A stretch of 64,000 nucleotides of DNA. It comes from Girardinichthys multiradiatus. Its lineage: Eukaryota > Chordata > Actinopteri > Cyprinodontiformes > Goodeidae. Under the pieces are notes generated by a model that was given only the letters and a program-made list of their open reading frames with translations, made no database searches and was not told where the DNA came from. The stretch covers positions 18,141,119 through 18,205,118 of the forward strand of contig NC_061808.1 of the NCBI RefSeq assembly GCF_021462225.1, written 5' to 3'. Shown here one piece after another: positions 37,401 to 49,003 of this stretch (position 1 is the first letter of the stretch; the number at the start of each line of letters is the position of its first letter). The position numbers and the translations under genes were made by a program.

Positions 37401-39444
37401 CAGGGCATCACGAGGGACACAGTCGAATGCCTTCTCCAGGTCCACAAAACACATGTGAACCGGTTGGGCAAACTCCCATGAACCCTCGAGCACCCTGTAG
37501 AGGGTATAGAGCTGGTCCAGTGTTCCACGGCCGGGACGAAAACCACACTGCTCCTCCTGAAGCCGAGGTTCGACTATCGGTCGGACTCTCTTCTCCAATA
37601 CCCTGGCGTAGGCCTTACCAGGGAGGCTGAGGAGTGTGATCCCCCTGTAGTTGGAACACACCCTCCGGTCACCCTTCTTATGTAGGGGGACCACCACCCC
37701 AGTCTGCCAGTCCAGAGGCACTGTCCCCGACCGCCACGCAATGTTGAAGAGACGTGTCAACCATGACAGCCCTACAACATCCAGAGACTTGAGGTACTCA
37801 GGGCGGATCTCATCCACCCCCGAAGCCTTGCCACCGCGGAGCTTTTTAACCACCTCGGTGACTTCAGCCTGGGTGATGAAAGAGTCCAACCCTGAGTCCC
37901 CAGCCTCTGTTTCCACCACGGAATGCGTGATGGCAGGATTGAGGAGATCCTCGAAGTACTCCTTCCACCGCCCGATAATGTCCTCAGTCGAAGTAGTTAG
38001 TTTGTATGTATTTTTCTCATTTGTTCTTATGTTGTGCCTTCCCCATTTGAGTCTAGGTTATTCCACCCCTATTTAAGTAGTCTTTGTTTTTTGGTCTGGA
38101 TGTCAGTTTTGTTTGAGTTTTGTTGCTGTTCAGTTGACCTCAGCTGAGTTGGGCCCAAACTTATGTCATTTATTATCTGAGTTATTTTTATATTGAACTT
38201 GACCTTTTGTTGACTATTTTTGACAGTATTAAATTGAAGTGTTTCCAATTTTTGAACACCTTTTGTCCTTGCTTAAGTCTGGTCCACCACATGGGTTATA
38301 AAGTCTTTTTATTGGTCCTATGGACTACTGCATCAATGAACATAAATGAACTTTTGAAATAATTGTGTGTAAGAAATCTTTGAAGTTGACTTTCTAAACT
38401 GAATTACTGAAATACATTATCTTTTTACTTATATTCTAATTTATTGAGATGCACCTGAAGTATGCAATGTCAAGATTATCAGAACAAAAGATGCTTTGTA
38501 CGATTATTTTTACAGCATCCAAAGAAATAACAAGAAATTTGCTGTTGGATTTAAATAAATTAATAAAGCACAACAATTGTTTAAATAAGGAATGCCAAGG
38601 TAGTGAGATTTATGCAAACACTTTTGGAAAAAGGTAAATCAGAATTAAGTTTATTGCCAGTCCAATTCTTGAACCAACAAGGGGATTTTTGGATAAAAAG
38701 ACGCATGTGACGCCTATGCTCCTTATATTTTCAAGGCCTTGATAGTGGAATACTGTTGTTTTGCTTTAAGTCGTCACAAGCTTATCTTTGACGTTGTTAA
38801 TGAAGGGTGTCAGAGTAACTTATTGCTCTATCTTGATTTAATGTCCGCACAATCTATGCAGTCCCTTTGGTGTGCTCACAGTGCACGCATTTAGATGAAA
38901 CTAGAGTAACAATCTTTGCAATAGAGTGACATCTATGGAGTGTGAAATGTTAGCAGGACTCTGGTTTGCAGCCTGTTTTCTCTTCAAGTCACATTGGTGT
39001 TTAAACTGTGGGATTAGTATCTTCTCTTAGTGGTGAACCCTCCAAGCTCATTATGCAGCAGCTTAAATCCCTTCGTCAGTGGTCACTTCTGCCTGTGCGC
39101 AGAGCACAGATCTAATTTGATAAAGTCCAATTAGGAGCCTGTTTCCACACTGAACAGTGCAAGAAATTGCACTGCAAAGTGGCAGACGTACATTCTAACA
39201 TGCCTATACGATTGTTTGATCATGATTTGCAGATGTCTGTGTTGATGCTCTGAAAAGCAGAACATGATGTACTGCATAATAAATCCAACATCTATAATGC
39301 AGTTTCTGTCTCAGCAAAGCTTTTTGGAGAAGGTATTTTACTCACATAATCCAATGTTGGCATAACGGTTCTGCATCCTCCCATCTTAAATTTAAACAGG
39401 TTGAATATCTCCTCCGGATGTCCCAGTGATTTCAGGATGTCCAT
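28408..39444 (-). CDS. fdft1: Squalene synthase (farnesyl-diphosphate farnesyltransferase 1), 8 coding exons
   Basis: Joins two farnesyl diphosphates via presqualene diphosphate to squalene (NADPH), the first step committed to sterols, on the ER membrane. Exons on the minus strand: 39346-39444, 34331-34428, 31496-31679, 31243-31371, 30036-30227, 29479-29655, 28708-28860, 28408-28629. All are GT-AG and total 417 codons plus TGA, the same length as human. An in-frame TGA 9 bp upstream supports the ATG. The two Mg2+/diphosphate motifs are intact: DTVED (80-84) and DYLED (219-223). The [24 protein letters not shown] and [16 protein letters not shown] blocks are near identical to the family. A C-terminal hydrophobic helix (about 385-404) is the ER anchor. 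Intron 1 (4.9 kb) holds an RTE LINE, a Tc1 remnant and a CpG-rich block; intron 2 holds L2 and Tc1 pieces. Confidence 0.98.
30720..31015. repeat. Pyrimidine-rich low-complexity tract, fdft1 intron 4
   Basis: About 300 bp dominated by C/T on the plus strand (degenerate CCTTCCTT, plus a short CCTACCTACCTA run near 30871). It produces several spurious overlapping open frames. Confidence 0.8.
31740..32410 (-). mobile_element. Decayed Tc1-like element, fdft1 intron 2
   Basis: Internally deleted Tc1-like copy. The minus-strand frame at 31990-32175 retains [15 protein letters not shown], the second catalytic Asp region of a Tc1 transposase. The flanks at about 31775-31830 and 32318-32400 resemble this family's long ends. 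Not functional. Confidence 0.7.
32590..34090 (-). mobile_element. 5'-truncated L2-like LINE, fdft1 intron 2
   Basis: The coding remnant at 33800-34084 encodes the C-terminus typical of fish L2 RT ([16 protein letters not shown], then NQLPVLV and TFKARLKTF, with a TGA between). A long 3' UTR follows and ends at about 32590 in a GAATTGAA-type tail (minus orientation). The same 3' UTR recurs at 45785-46335. Same strand as the gene. Confidence 0.8.
34340..34870. promoter_or_regulatory. CpG-rich block around and upstream of fdft1 exon 2
   Basis: Markedly GC- and CpG-rich compared with its surroundings. On the minus strand an open frame (34327-34935) runs in frame through the exon 2 acceptor, so a transcript starting here could encode an alternative N-terminus (internal ATG in FRMAGACCK, about 34648) ending in exon 2 sequence. 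The plus strand is also open (34481-34939). It may be an alternative or bidirectional promoter; neither is proven. Confidence 0.5.
35480..36060 (-). mobile_element. Decayed Tc1-like remnant, fdft1 intron 1
   Basis: Eroded Tc1-like copy in minus orientation. The blocks near 35685-35760 and 35810-35880 resemble the transposase regions encoding the HTH and pre-catalytic parts of a family related to copy A. No open frame remains. Confidence 0.5.
36342..37996 (-). mobile_element. RTE-clade (Rex3-like) LINE, fdft1 intron 1
   Basis: 5'-truncated RTE copy of about 1.65 kb, flanked by a 14-bp target duplication TTAGTTTGTATGTA at 36328-36341 and 37997-38010. Same strand as fdft1. It ends in a GACGACGAGTACGAGTA-type tail. 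It is the same family as the element at 23789-25337 but much better preserved. Confidence 0.92.
36364..37919 (-). pseudogene. RTE reverse transcriptase, truncated and frameshifted
   Basis: Open from 37919 to 36846 (357 aa). It contains most of the RT domain: [40 protein letters not shown], catalytic [10 protein letters not shown] and [11 protein letters not shown]. One frame change near 36850 moves the rest ([25 protein letters not shown] and the C-terminal tail) into the frame at 36364-36867. The endonuclease domain is missing through 5' truncation, so the element cannot retrotranspose alone. Confidence 0.9.
38011..39345. other. Remainder of fdft1 intron 1
   Basis: No gene or recognised repeat in about 1.3 kb between the RTE insertion and exon 1. 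Confidence 0.45.
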
Positions 39445-39607
39445 GTTGTCTCAGGTTGTCCCGGTGCTACTCTGCCAGACTGATGCGTATTGCTGAGGAG
39501 ATGCTCTCCATGCGAGATTTTCGTTGCTGGAAAACAGCTGTCCAAAGGCCACCATTAAGAGAAGGATGTTTTCAGTCTCACACGCGTCATATCGACTGAC
39601 GCCTACG

Positions 39608-39699
39608 ATTGGCTGGCTCGTTATGGGTTTACGACTCTAGGACCAATGAGCGACCACAGCGTCTGGCGTGATGCCCCGCCCCAATAAAGTGTCATGTGA
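39608..39699 (-). promoter_or_regulatory. fdft1: fdft1 promoter cluster: SRE, GC box, CCAAT boxes
   Basis: Reading toward the gene: an E-box-like TCACATGA (39692-39699), an inverted CCAAT (39681-39685), a GC box (39674-39682), the sterol element ATCACGCCAG (39663-39672), a second inverted CCAAT (39643-39647) and a forward CCAAT (39608-39612). The ten-base element matches 8 of 10 bases of the LDL-receptor SRE-1 and, as I recall, is the SRE reported for human squalene synthase. The cluster lies 165-255 bp upstream of the ATG. It predicts SREBP with NF-Y and Sp1 control; not tested. Confidence 0.75.
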
Positions 39700-39719
39700 G
39701 CGCACCTTTTGATTGGCCC

Positions 39720-40570
39720 GTTCGTCATCCGAAAGAAAAGCCATACTTGCCAATTAAAATGATGGTATGGCAAGCCGTTGAAACATATAATCAAACCACA
39801 ACATTCGTCATAACTCTGGAAAGAATTAAAATATACTATTTAATATTATTGACTGTATTTAATTATTTAATTTGCTTGGCCAAAGAGAAAGTAGCAATTC
39901 TACAACTTAGTTTAAAATAATAGGAGGTTTCTTTATTTTTAACTTATTTATGTTACTCATCCTATAAAATTTGTAACAGGTATATTAATTATTTTTGTAG
40001 ATATCTGTAAGCACTTTGTTGCTGATCATTATTATTCCTGTTACTGATATCTCAATAATTCTAAACTTGTGAACATTAGATATCCTTACTGATATTTTAG
40101 TGTAGTTAAAATCCTATTTGGTTATTCAGAGTTCTATGAGAAATGTGTGGAGTATGTTTTTGTGAATGAAACATATAAGTAAAACTACTGTACACTGTCA
40201 ACATCTAAAACGTGAGTTTTATCCTAGAAGAATCTTATTTTACAACGTTCAGTCTATAATGGAAGAACCTACTTCTGTAGATCTGCAAATGAATGGCCGT
40301 GAAATCCACAGGAGAATATTTTATATATGTTGTTTGTGGATAGGAGTGATGTCATTCTGGGGATCAGAAATATATATATTTTTTAATTGGAATAAAACCG
40401 TTAAACACTCGCTAGCTGCTTTATTAGTTTTATTGCTTGTCAACATAAATAACAAATTTGCCAATCAGCAGCGTAATGATTTAGGAATCTAGATGTGGCG
40501 AAGACAACTTGCTGTAGTTCAAACCAAGCATCAAAATGCTTGACCAGTTTAATATGAAAGATAAGCAACA
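39720..40570. other. Intergenic upstream of fdft1
   Basis: AT-rich. The frame at 40166-40492 (108 aa) shows no recognisable domain and I do not call it a gene. Confidence 0.4.
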
Positions 40571-40574
40571 AAAG

Positions 40575-41077
40575 CGCAAATATCCACTTGTTAGGACCAA
40601 GGTATGTAGAATACCATCTATGGAGATACAACACAGCAAACCTTGAAGCAGATGGGCTACAGCAGCAGAAAACCACACCAAGCTCCTCTCCTGTTAGGTA
40701 AGAACAGAAATCAGGCTCACCACAATTTGGCAACAGAGTGAAAAAGAACCTTTTATGGCCTGACCGATATTAATTTCAGCTGCAAAATTCAGACGGTTGG
40801 GTTAAATATGGCAGATTTGGCACATGACAGCATGAATCCATCCTACCTTACAGCAACAGTTCAGGCTGGTGCTGGTGGTTTAATGCTGGCGGGGATCATT
40901 TCTGAACTTTGAGCCCCTTAATATTAACCAAATAGCCAACCTGACAATTCTCGCAGGCCATGTCCATCCCAGGACCCCAACAACCTGCAGCAAACAAAAT
41001 GTTTCAGATGCCTTTGAAACTCTATGCTATGAAAAATTTCTAGCAGAGTGTACCTAATAAAGAGTCCGGTGAATGTA
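40575..41077 (+). mobile_element. Decayed Tc1 copy, third family
   Basis: Plus-oriented remnant. It keeps a CAGCAGAAAACCACACC block, the stretch AGGCTGGTGCTGGTGG (about 40863) and a terminal repeat GTGTACCTAATAAAGAG at 41047-41077, close to the terminus of the element at 43070-44176. Confidence 0.65.
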
Positions 41078-42300
41078 GGTATCTGTTGTTATGGTCCTTC
41101 CTTGCCATCATGTCATAAACAAGCTTGCCATGGTCATTTATACTAATTATTATTTTCAGAGTGCAGACAAAATAATTAACTGTGTAATTCATAGCCCGTT
41201 TTTACAAGTCTAACATAAAAGGGGTAAATAAAATCACAAGAATATTTGACTTTCTAAATAAATATTTATCTACAACTCTTAAATGAAGCTTAAGCTTGTG
41301 TCTTGCCTCTAAGTGTGAGCTAAAGCAGGCTGATACAGAGATAAGCTGAGCTACCTGATTATTGCGCAGCACATAAACAAGTCAGTAGATTACAGACAGC
41401 TCCACAGTCCAAACATGTGGGGCACAGCCATTTAACATCAGCCATCTCCCACAAGATGCATGCATGAACCAGCACAAACACAGACAACGTAGGTATACAA
41501 AGTGGTGAATGTAGCAGAGTTTTGTAAGAAAATAACAAACATACAGATGTAATAAACAAAGGACAAAAATAGATATCTTTATTCTTGAACACAGTTTTAC
41601 CTACATTTCTAAGATCAATAAATAAATTGAAAGAATTGGGTAAAATAACAACCCTAAAGCATATACACACATGCAAGTAAAAACCTTAATTATTCATTTT
41701 TTACGCTTATACAAGTAACAACAACTCCCTATTAAATTGAGGCCCAAACTTGCAGACATAAAGTTATTCAGCATGAAGCTAAAAGTAAAAAATGCTGCTG
41801 CCTGCATTATATCCAGATGTAAAAAAAATCTGCAAATTCTTCACTCTACACCTCTACGTTCAGTAGTTTACGAGCTGGAGCTGGAATGGGATCATTCCAT
41901 ACTAGTGTCTCATTTTTCTTTCTTTCTGTGATTAAAAAGCTCTTTTCATGAACAAGAATGGTTAACAGAGTTCAGCCCCAGCTTAAACAAGTCCAACCTG
42001 CCTAACCAAAGAAAATAGTGACAGAAACCTGCCAATAGAGGGAAGTGTTGGACAAACCATATCCAGGTTTTAAAATGATCTCTAGGTAGGCAGCATATGA
42101 GGGAGCAGCAGAGTGCAGCTAGGGATACATATATTGATAAAATTCATTCATGATTAATATCTACTACAGTATGGAGAATAAACTGAACACACTGTTTTTA
42201 ATTAATACGCTTTTACAGATTGTTTTCCACTTCCCTTACTGTTTTTGAACAATTGCAATGCCAACAGAAGAACCTACAAAAATACCTTAACTTATAAACA
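41078..42300. other. Intergenic, nothing recognised
   Basis: AT-rich sequence between Tc1 copies. No convincing gene. Confidence 0.4.
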
Positions 42301-42304
42301 TTAG

Positions 42305-42785
42305 TTGGTGCACTTTGCAAGTACCGGTAGAGATTTCCCTTTTCCTTCAGAAGTGCCCTAATGTTTTGTGACATAAAATCAACAAGATGTCAGAGACATT
42401 CCTCAGAGATTTCAGTCCATGTTAACCTGATAGCATTATGCTGTTGCAGCAGATTTCTCAGCTGCACATCCATGATATAAATCTCACTACGTCCCAAAGG
42501 CCCTACTGGATTGAGATCTGGTGAGTTTGAAGGCCATTGGGGTACAGTGAACTCAGCGGCATTTTCGAGAAACCATTTGGAGAGGATCTGAGCTTTGTGA
42601 GCTGGTGCATTATCCTCCTGGAAGTATTAATCAGAAGATGGGTACACTGAGGTCCTAAAGGAATGGACATAGTCAGCAGCAATACACAGGTAGGCTGTGG
42701 CATTTAAGCGATGTTCTATTTATATGAAGGAGAAGTGTGCCAAGAACATATCCCTCACACCAGTAACAACATGAAATTCTAGGTC
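42305..42785 (-). mobile_element. Decayed Tc1 fragment, third family
   Basis: Minus-oriented piece, parallel over about 450 bp to 43100-43520 (same order of blocks, e.g. CATTCCTCAGAGA and AGAAGATGGGTACACTG), but more eroded. Both termini are lost. Confidence 0.75.
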
Positions 42786-43069
42786 AACGTTTTTCTCTGT
42801 TTAAATGTTTCAAATGGGGCCGTCGAAATAAAAATCACATCAGATTTTGAAAACAACCTAAGTAATCCACACGTACAAAGAAATCAAAGCATATTATTCC
42901 ACAGTCGAAGTTATGGGTAAAAAGCTGGAATGACAGTGCACTTAAAATGCACATGACTGTAAATAAACCAACGAGGAATTGTTCTGTTTTTTTTCCCACT
43001 CTTAGTCCAATCACATGCAGTAGTCATGTTTTAATTTGATTTCAAAAAGAAGACTGCCCTTTTGAAAAA

Positions 43070-44176
43070 TATTTTAAAATAAAGTTGGACCCCCTTTTGC
43101 CTTCAGAACTGCCTTAATCCTTCGTGGCATAGATTCAACAAGGTACTGGAAACATTCCTCAGAGAGTTTGGTCCATATTGACATGATAGCATCACACAGA
43201 TGCTGCAGATTTGTCGGCTGCACATCTATGATGCTAATCTCCCATTCCACCACATCCCAAATGTGCTCTATTGGAGTGAGATCTGGTGACTGTGGAGGTC
43301 ATTTGAGTACAATGAACTCATTGTCATGTTCAAGAAACCAGTATGAGATGATTCGTGCTTTATGACATGGCGCTTTATCCTGCTGGAAGTAACCATCAGA
43401 AGATGGGTACACTGTGCGCATAAAGGGATGGACATGGTCAGCAACAATACTCAGGTAGGCTGTGGCGTTGACACGATGCTCAATTGGTACTAAGGGGCCC
43501 AAAGTGTGCCAAGAAAATATCCCCCACACCATTACACCACCACCACCAGCCTGAACCGTTTATACAAGGCAGGATGGACCAGTGCTTTTATGTTGTTGAT
43601 GCCAAATTCTGACCCTACCATCCGAATGTCGCAGCAGAAATTGAGACTCATCAGACCAGGCAACATTTTTCCCAATCTTCTATTGTCCAATTTTGGTGAG
43701 CCTGTGTGAATTGTAGCCTCAGTTTCCTGTTCTTAGCTGACAAGAATGGCTCCCAGAGTGGTTATTTGAGTTACTGTTGCCTTTCTATCAGCTGGAACCA
43801 TTCCGGTCATTCTCCTCTGACCTCTGGCATCAACGAGGCATTTGCGCCCACAGAACTGCCGCTCACTGGATATGTTATCTTTTTCAGACCATTCTCTGTA
43901 AACCCTAGAGATGGTAATGCGTGAAAATCCCAGTAGACCAGCAGTTTCTGAAACACTCAGACCAGCCCGTCTGGCACCAACAACCATGCCACATTCAAAG
44001 TCACTTAAATCACCTTTCTTCCACATTATGATGCTCGGTTTGAACTGCAGCAGATCGTTTTGACCATGTCTACATGCCTAAATGCATTGAGTGGCTGCCA
44101 TGTGATTGGCTGATTAGAAATTTGTGTTAACGAGCAGTTGGACTGGTGTACCTAATAATGTGGCCAGTGAGTGTAT
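43070..44176 (-). mobile_element. Tc1 element, third family, defective
   Basis: The N-terminal DNA-binding region is open at 43733-44026 (MWKKGDLSDFECG onward). The catalytic part is at 43230-43700, with D in WSDESQF (about 43640), D in QQDKAPCH and E in PIEHIW. A TGG-to-TGA change near 43300 and a frame change between the two parts inactivate it. One terminal repeat is visible at 44147-44176 (GTGTACCTAATAATGTGG); the other end near 43075 is not clear. Confidence 0.85.
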
Positions 44177-44191
44177 ATACATATATATATA

Positions 44192-45598
<1,407 letters not shown>

Positions 45599-45784
45599 TA
45601 TATATATATATATATATATTCTATATGAATAGAAAGCTCTAAAGCATTACTACAAAAATTATATACTGAAGAGAGTGACTGATGTGATTGTTAAAGCTAA
45701 ACACAGTCTGACACATGGTAATTTCAATTAATTGTTGGCTAATTAGGTAACTGCATCTTCATCTTTCCTATGTCAAGATGTCTA

Positions 45785-46335
45785 GACATAGCAAACCTAA
45801 TGCTCACCCTCTACCGATGATCCACATGGCCCTGTCTTTCAGTGTTTAATCCTTTCTCTCTCCTAGACATGGCGATTGACTGAGCTTAACTGTGACTAAC
45901 TCTATGTGCTTTTGTGTCTCTGCTCTGTTCTCTCAAACCCCCAGTCGGTCGTGGCAGATGGCCGCTCACACTGAGCCTGGTTCTGCTGGAGGTTTCTTCC
46001 TGTTAAAAGGGAGTTTTTCCTCTCCACTGTCGCTACATGCATGCTCAGTATGAGGGATTGCTGCAAAGTCAACGCCAGTGACTGTCCACTGTCTCTACAT
46101 GCTCATCCAGGAGGAGGGAATGCTGCAAGTCACTGACTGGATGCAATCTGCTGGGTTTCCTTAGACAGAAAAACGTTTTATCCAATTTGAATAAATAACT
46201 GAATCTGACTGTACTGTTCAATGATTAGGATTAATTGGAATGTATGTACCTGACTGTTGTGAAGTGCCTTGAGACGACATGTGTTGTGAATTGGCGCTAT
46301 ATAAATAAAACTGAATTGAATTTAATTGAATTAAA
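45785..46335 (+). mobile_element. L2-like LINE 3' UTR fragment
   Basis: Matches, in opposite orientation, the 3' UTR of the L2 copy at 32590-33250 (shared GTCGGTCGTGGCAGATGG and GGCGCTATATAAATAAAACTG blocks). It ends in a GAATTGAATTTAATTG tail. No coding sequence. Confidence 0.85.
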
Positions 46336-48457
46336 TGCATTGAGTTAATTGGCTGATTTTACTATTTTTGTTAAAAAGCAGTTTAACAGGTGTACCTGAA
46401 TGAAGTGATTGCATAAAAAGAAATGACAATATGCAGAATCTTTCTTTGTTTCTAAAGTTGTGTACAGGTTCAGACATATTCCTCATAATGAAGATTACAT
46501 ATTTGTGCCCCGGGGATTCAAGGATACCTGGCTATGACTGTTAGATGAAAAAAACATTGTCTTTGTAGTCTGTGTGTGTGAAACCTCATGCTGTGTGGTT
46601 TGGATTGTGGAAAACCAGAAAACTATGACAGAAAAAGAGTAAGAAACAATGAATAATGACATAACTGGGATCTATAGAAATGTGCCCCAGCCATTGTATG
46701 AAACATGGACTGAAATGTACACAAAGAAAGAGATTGGTTAAAAAAAAAAAAAAAAACTCTAAATCCTTACATGCACCACAGTAACCTACTTTTAGTTAAG
46801 CCCAGGAAAGAGGAGTCACAGCTGGAATCTCTGTGAGTCTTTAACAAAACAGTTCTCCCAGTAACGGCCCTTTCTGTTTTACCCATGGCAGCACGCAACC
46901 GCCTGAATGTCTTTGAAACACGTTAGCCAATAAGACTATTACTTGAAAGAATCCAAAGTTGGCTACAATCTGATGTTTGTGTATCTGTTGCTCGAAGAAC
47001 AACCAAAAGTTAAGTTATTATCTGGTGTGTGTGCATCCAGCGTTCATATCATGGGGGTGATTAAGGTTAGCTGTCTTAAACCTTTCCTTCTGAGCTTCTG
47101 CAAAAAAGGAATCTGAGCCAGAGATTCTCCCAGAAGAGATGGTGCCTCTAACCAAGTGGAGTGGAGTGGCTTACCCCCTCCCTGCCTGAGAGGAGATGAC
47201 AGAGGAACCGTAGCCCTACATGTCAGTCCGAGAAGAAGCCACTCCATGCTGCTACTGAGAACAGCCGCATGGCTTTGTTGTTCGCCTTTGCCATGCAACT
47301 CATTGGCCTTTGAATCTTCTTCACTCCTGTTCATCAGAACGGTTTACGAAAGGGGTGATGTCTGGGCAGAGAAAATTAGTTTAGGAAGAAACAATCTAAA
47401 TATTAATAATTTTGTGCTAAGCTACCACTAATGACTGGTTGTGTTTCAAAGTTATTACAAAGTTTATTTCAAAGAGTGGTTTAAACATAGATCGGCCGTA
47501 AAACGCTGTCGTTAATATTAGAATTAGAATTAATTATTTTTCAAGCACATGTGAAACTAAAAGGGTTGCTAAATAAGTTATTTTCTTTTGCTAGCTAAAA
47601 CTGCTTATTAAACTGCTTGCGGCTAATGCAAGCACCAGGAAGGTAAAATATTTTTATCCGGTTTATCGGCATCTTGTGAGAGTCCATTGATGTTCCTCTC
47701 CGCCATTTTTGTAGTCCATTACTTAATGTGATGGCTAGTTAAAAATATTAAGAGCAATTGTCCAAAAGGTTATTGATTTCTAATTTGGCAAATATCATTT
47801 CTTAAATATTGCTTTACTAAAATGTCGATGGCAAAATAAAACATTAAAAATAATTTGTCCAAAAAGGTTATTTATTTCTAATTTGGCAAATATTCCTTAA
47901 ATAATATTTTACTAAATAATCATGGCTATTTACAAATTAAGAAACAATTGTTCAAAAGATTATTGATTTCTAGTTTAACAAATCATTCTTTAAAATGTTA
48001 TTTTGCTAAAATAATGCTCCACTTGCCCTTTTTATTTTGCATGGTGACTTGTTTTAACACATACTAATTGTTGTCCTTAATTAGTTTTAAAACTAATTTG
48101 ACCTAATTTCCAAATTATTGAATTAAATCTTGTTTCTTAAACCTAAAAATCCAAACTGAACTGTGATATCATTGCATCATTTTTAATTGCATTTATTTGA
48201 ATTTAGTTAATTAGTTTCTTTATTCTTTTAGGTTTGCTTGGTAGTTTAAGTTAAATTTGACCAGCCTAGTTAAAGAGTTATTGACTGACAAATGTTAAAC
48301 CTGGAGCTGAATTGTTTTAGTTAATAAATTCTTATATTTTGAAGAGAAGTTGTGAATTTTCCACATATGTTGAGAGTTTTGTGCTTTGAGATTACCCGTG
48401 CTCAAATCAACCTTTCATCTATTGTTCCATAATGCCACCACCATATTGGACTGGTAC
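46336..48457. other. Intergenic, nothing recognised
   Basis: About 2.1 kb of AT-rich sequence with a 17-bp A run near 46740. The frames at 47044-47334 and 47156-47431 overlap on opposite strands and have no known domain. Confidence 0.4.
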
Positions 48458-48990
48458 TGTTGAAGTACCTCTTTAAAGAGGCCTTCTGCGCGTTCGTTTA
48501 TTCACCATAACCTGGAGGAATTCACAACACATTAGAATAAATCACACGGAGACAGCTGTATGTTATTCAAAGTACCTGGACCAGGGAAGCTCTCATGTGA
48601 TCAGGCCACACACCGAGACGACTTCAGAGCTTCTCACTGGGCACATTGTTTTTATTAAAACACACATGAAAATGGGCAGCGCCCTGTTTACAGTTTTTTT
48701 TCTCACATGTAGTCACGTACACACTTTTTCCGGCATACCATATTTAGACAGTCATTGTCCTGCACCTGCACTATGTTTTCTACTGATATGAGAAGGGAGT
48801 AACACTTATCACCAATTTTCACACATTTCTGCAGTTTTCAGTAATTTTCCACTTCACCTCTTCTGTGAGAAATACTTCTGCAGACCACACAATACACAAT
48901 GTCTTTATACTAACACATGTTATACATTTTATTTCCCACACTGGTTATGAACATAATAATAATGATGCACACACATAATATATCTCCACA
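48458..48990 (-). repeat. 3' LTR of the endogenous retrovirus
   Basis: 533 bp, nearly identical to 60363-60895. By eye I count about seven substitutions and a few small indels (a 2-nt change in the ATTCACAACAC stretch, one T, one 3-nt AAT unit). AATAAA hexamers on the sense strand could serve as a polyadenylation signal. Confidence 0.96.
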
Positions 48991-49003
48991 ATTTCCCCCT
49001 TTT
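48991..49003 (-). other. Polypurine tract
   Basis: AAAAGGGGGAAAT on the minus strand directly before the 3' LTR, the site where plus-strand DNA synthesis is primed in retroviruses. Confidence 0.85.

Noticed and set aside
40166..40492. 108-aa plus-strand frame
   Set aside because: AT-rich context, no recognisable domain, no splice or promoter support.
47044..47431. Opposing frames of 91 and 96 aa
   Set aside because: They overlap on opposite strands without recognisable motifs; probably chance.
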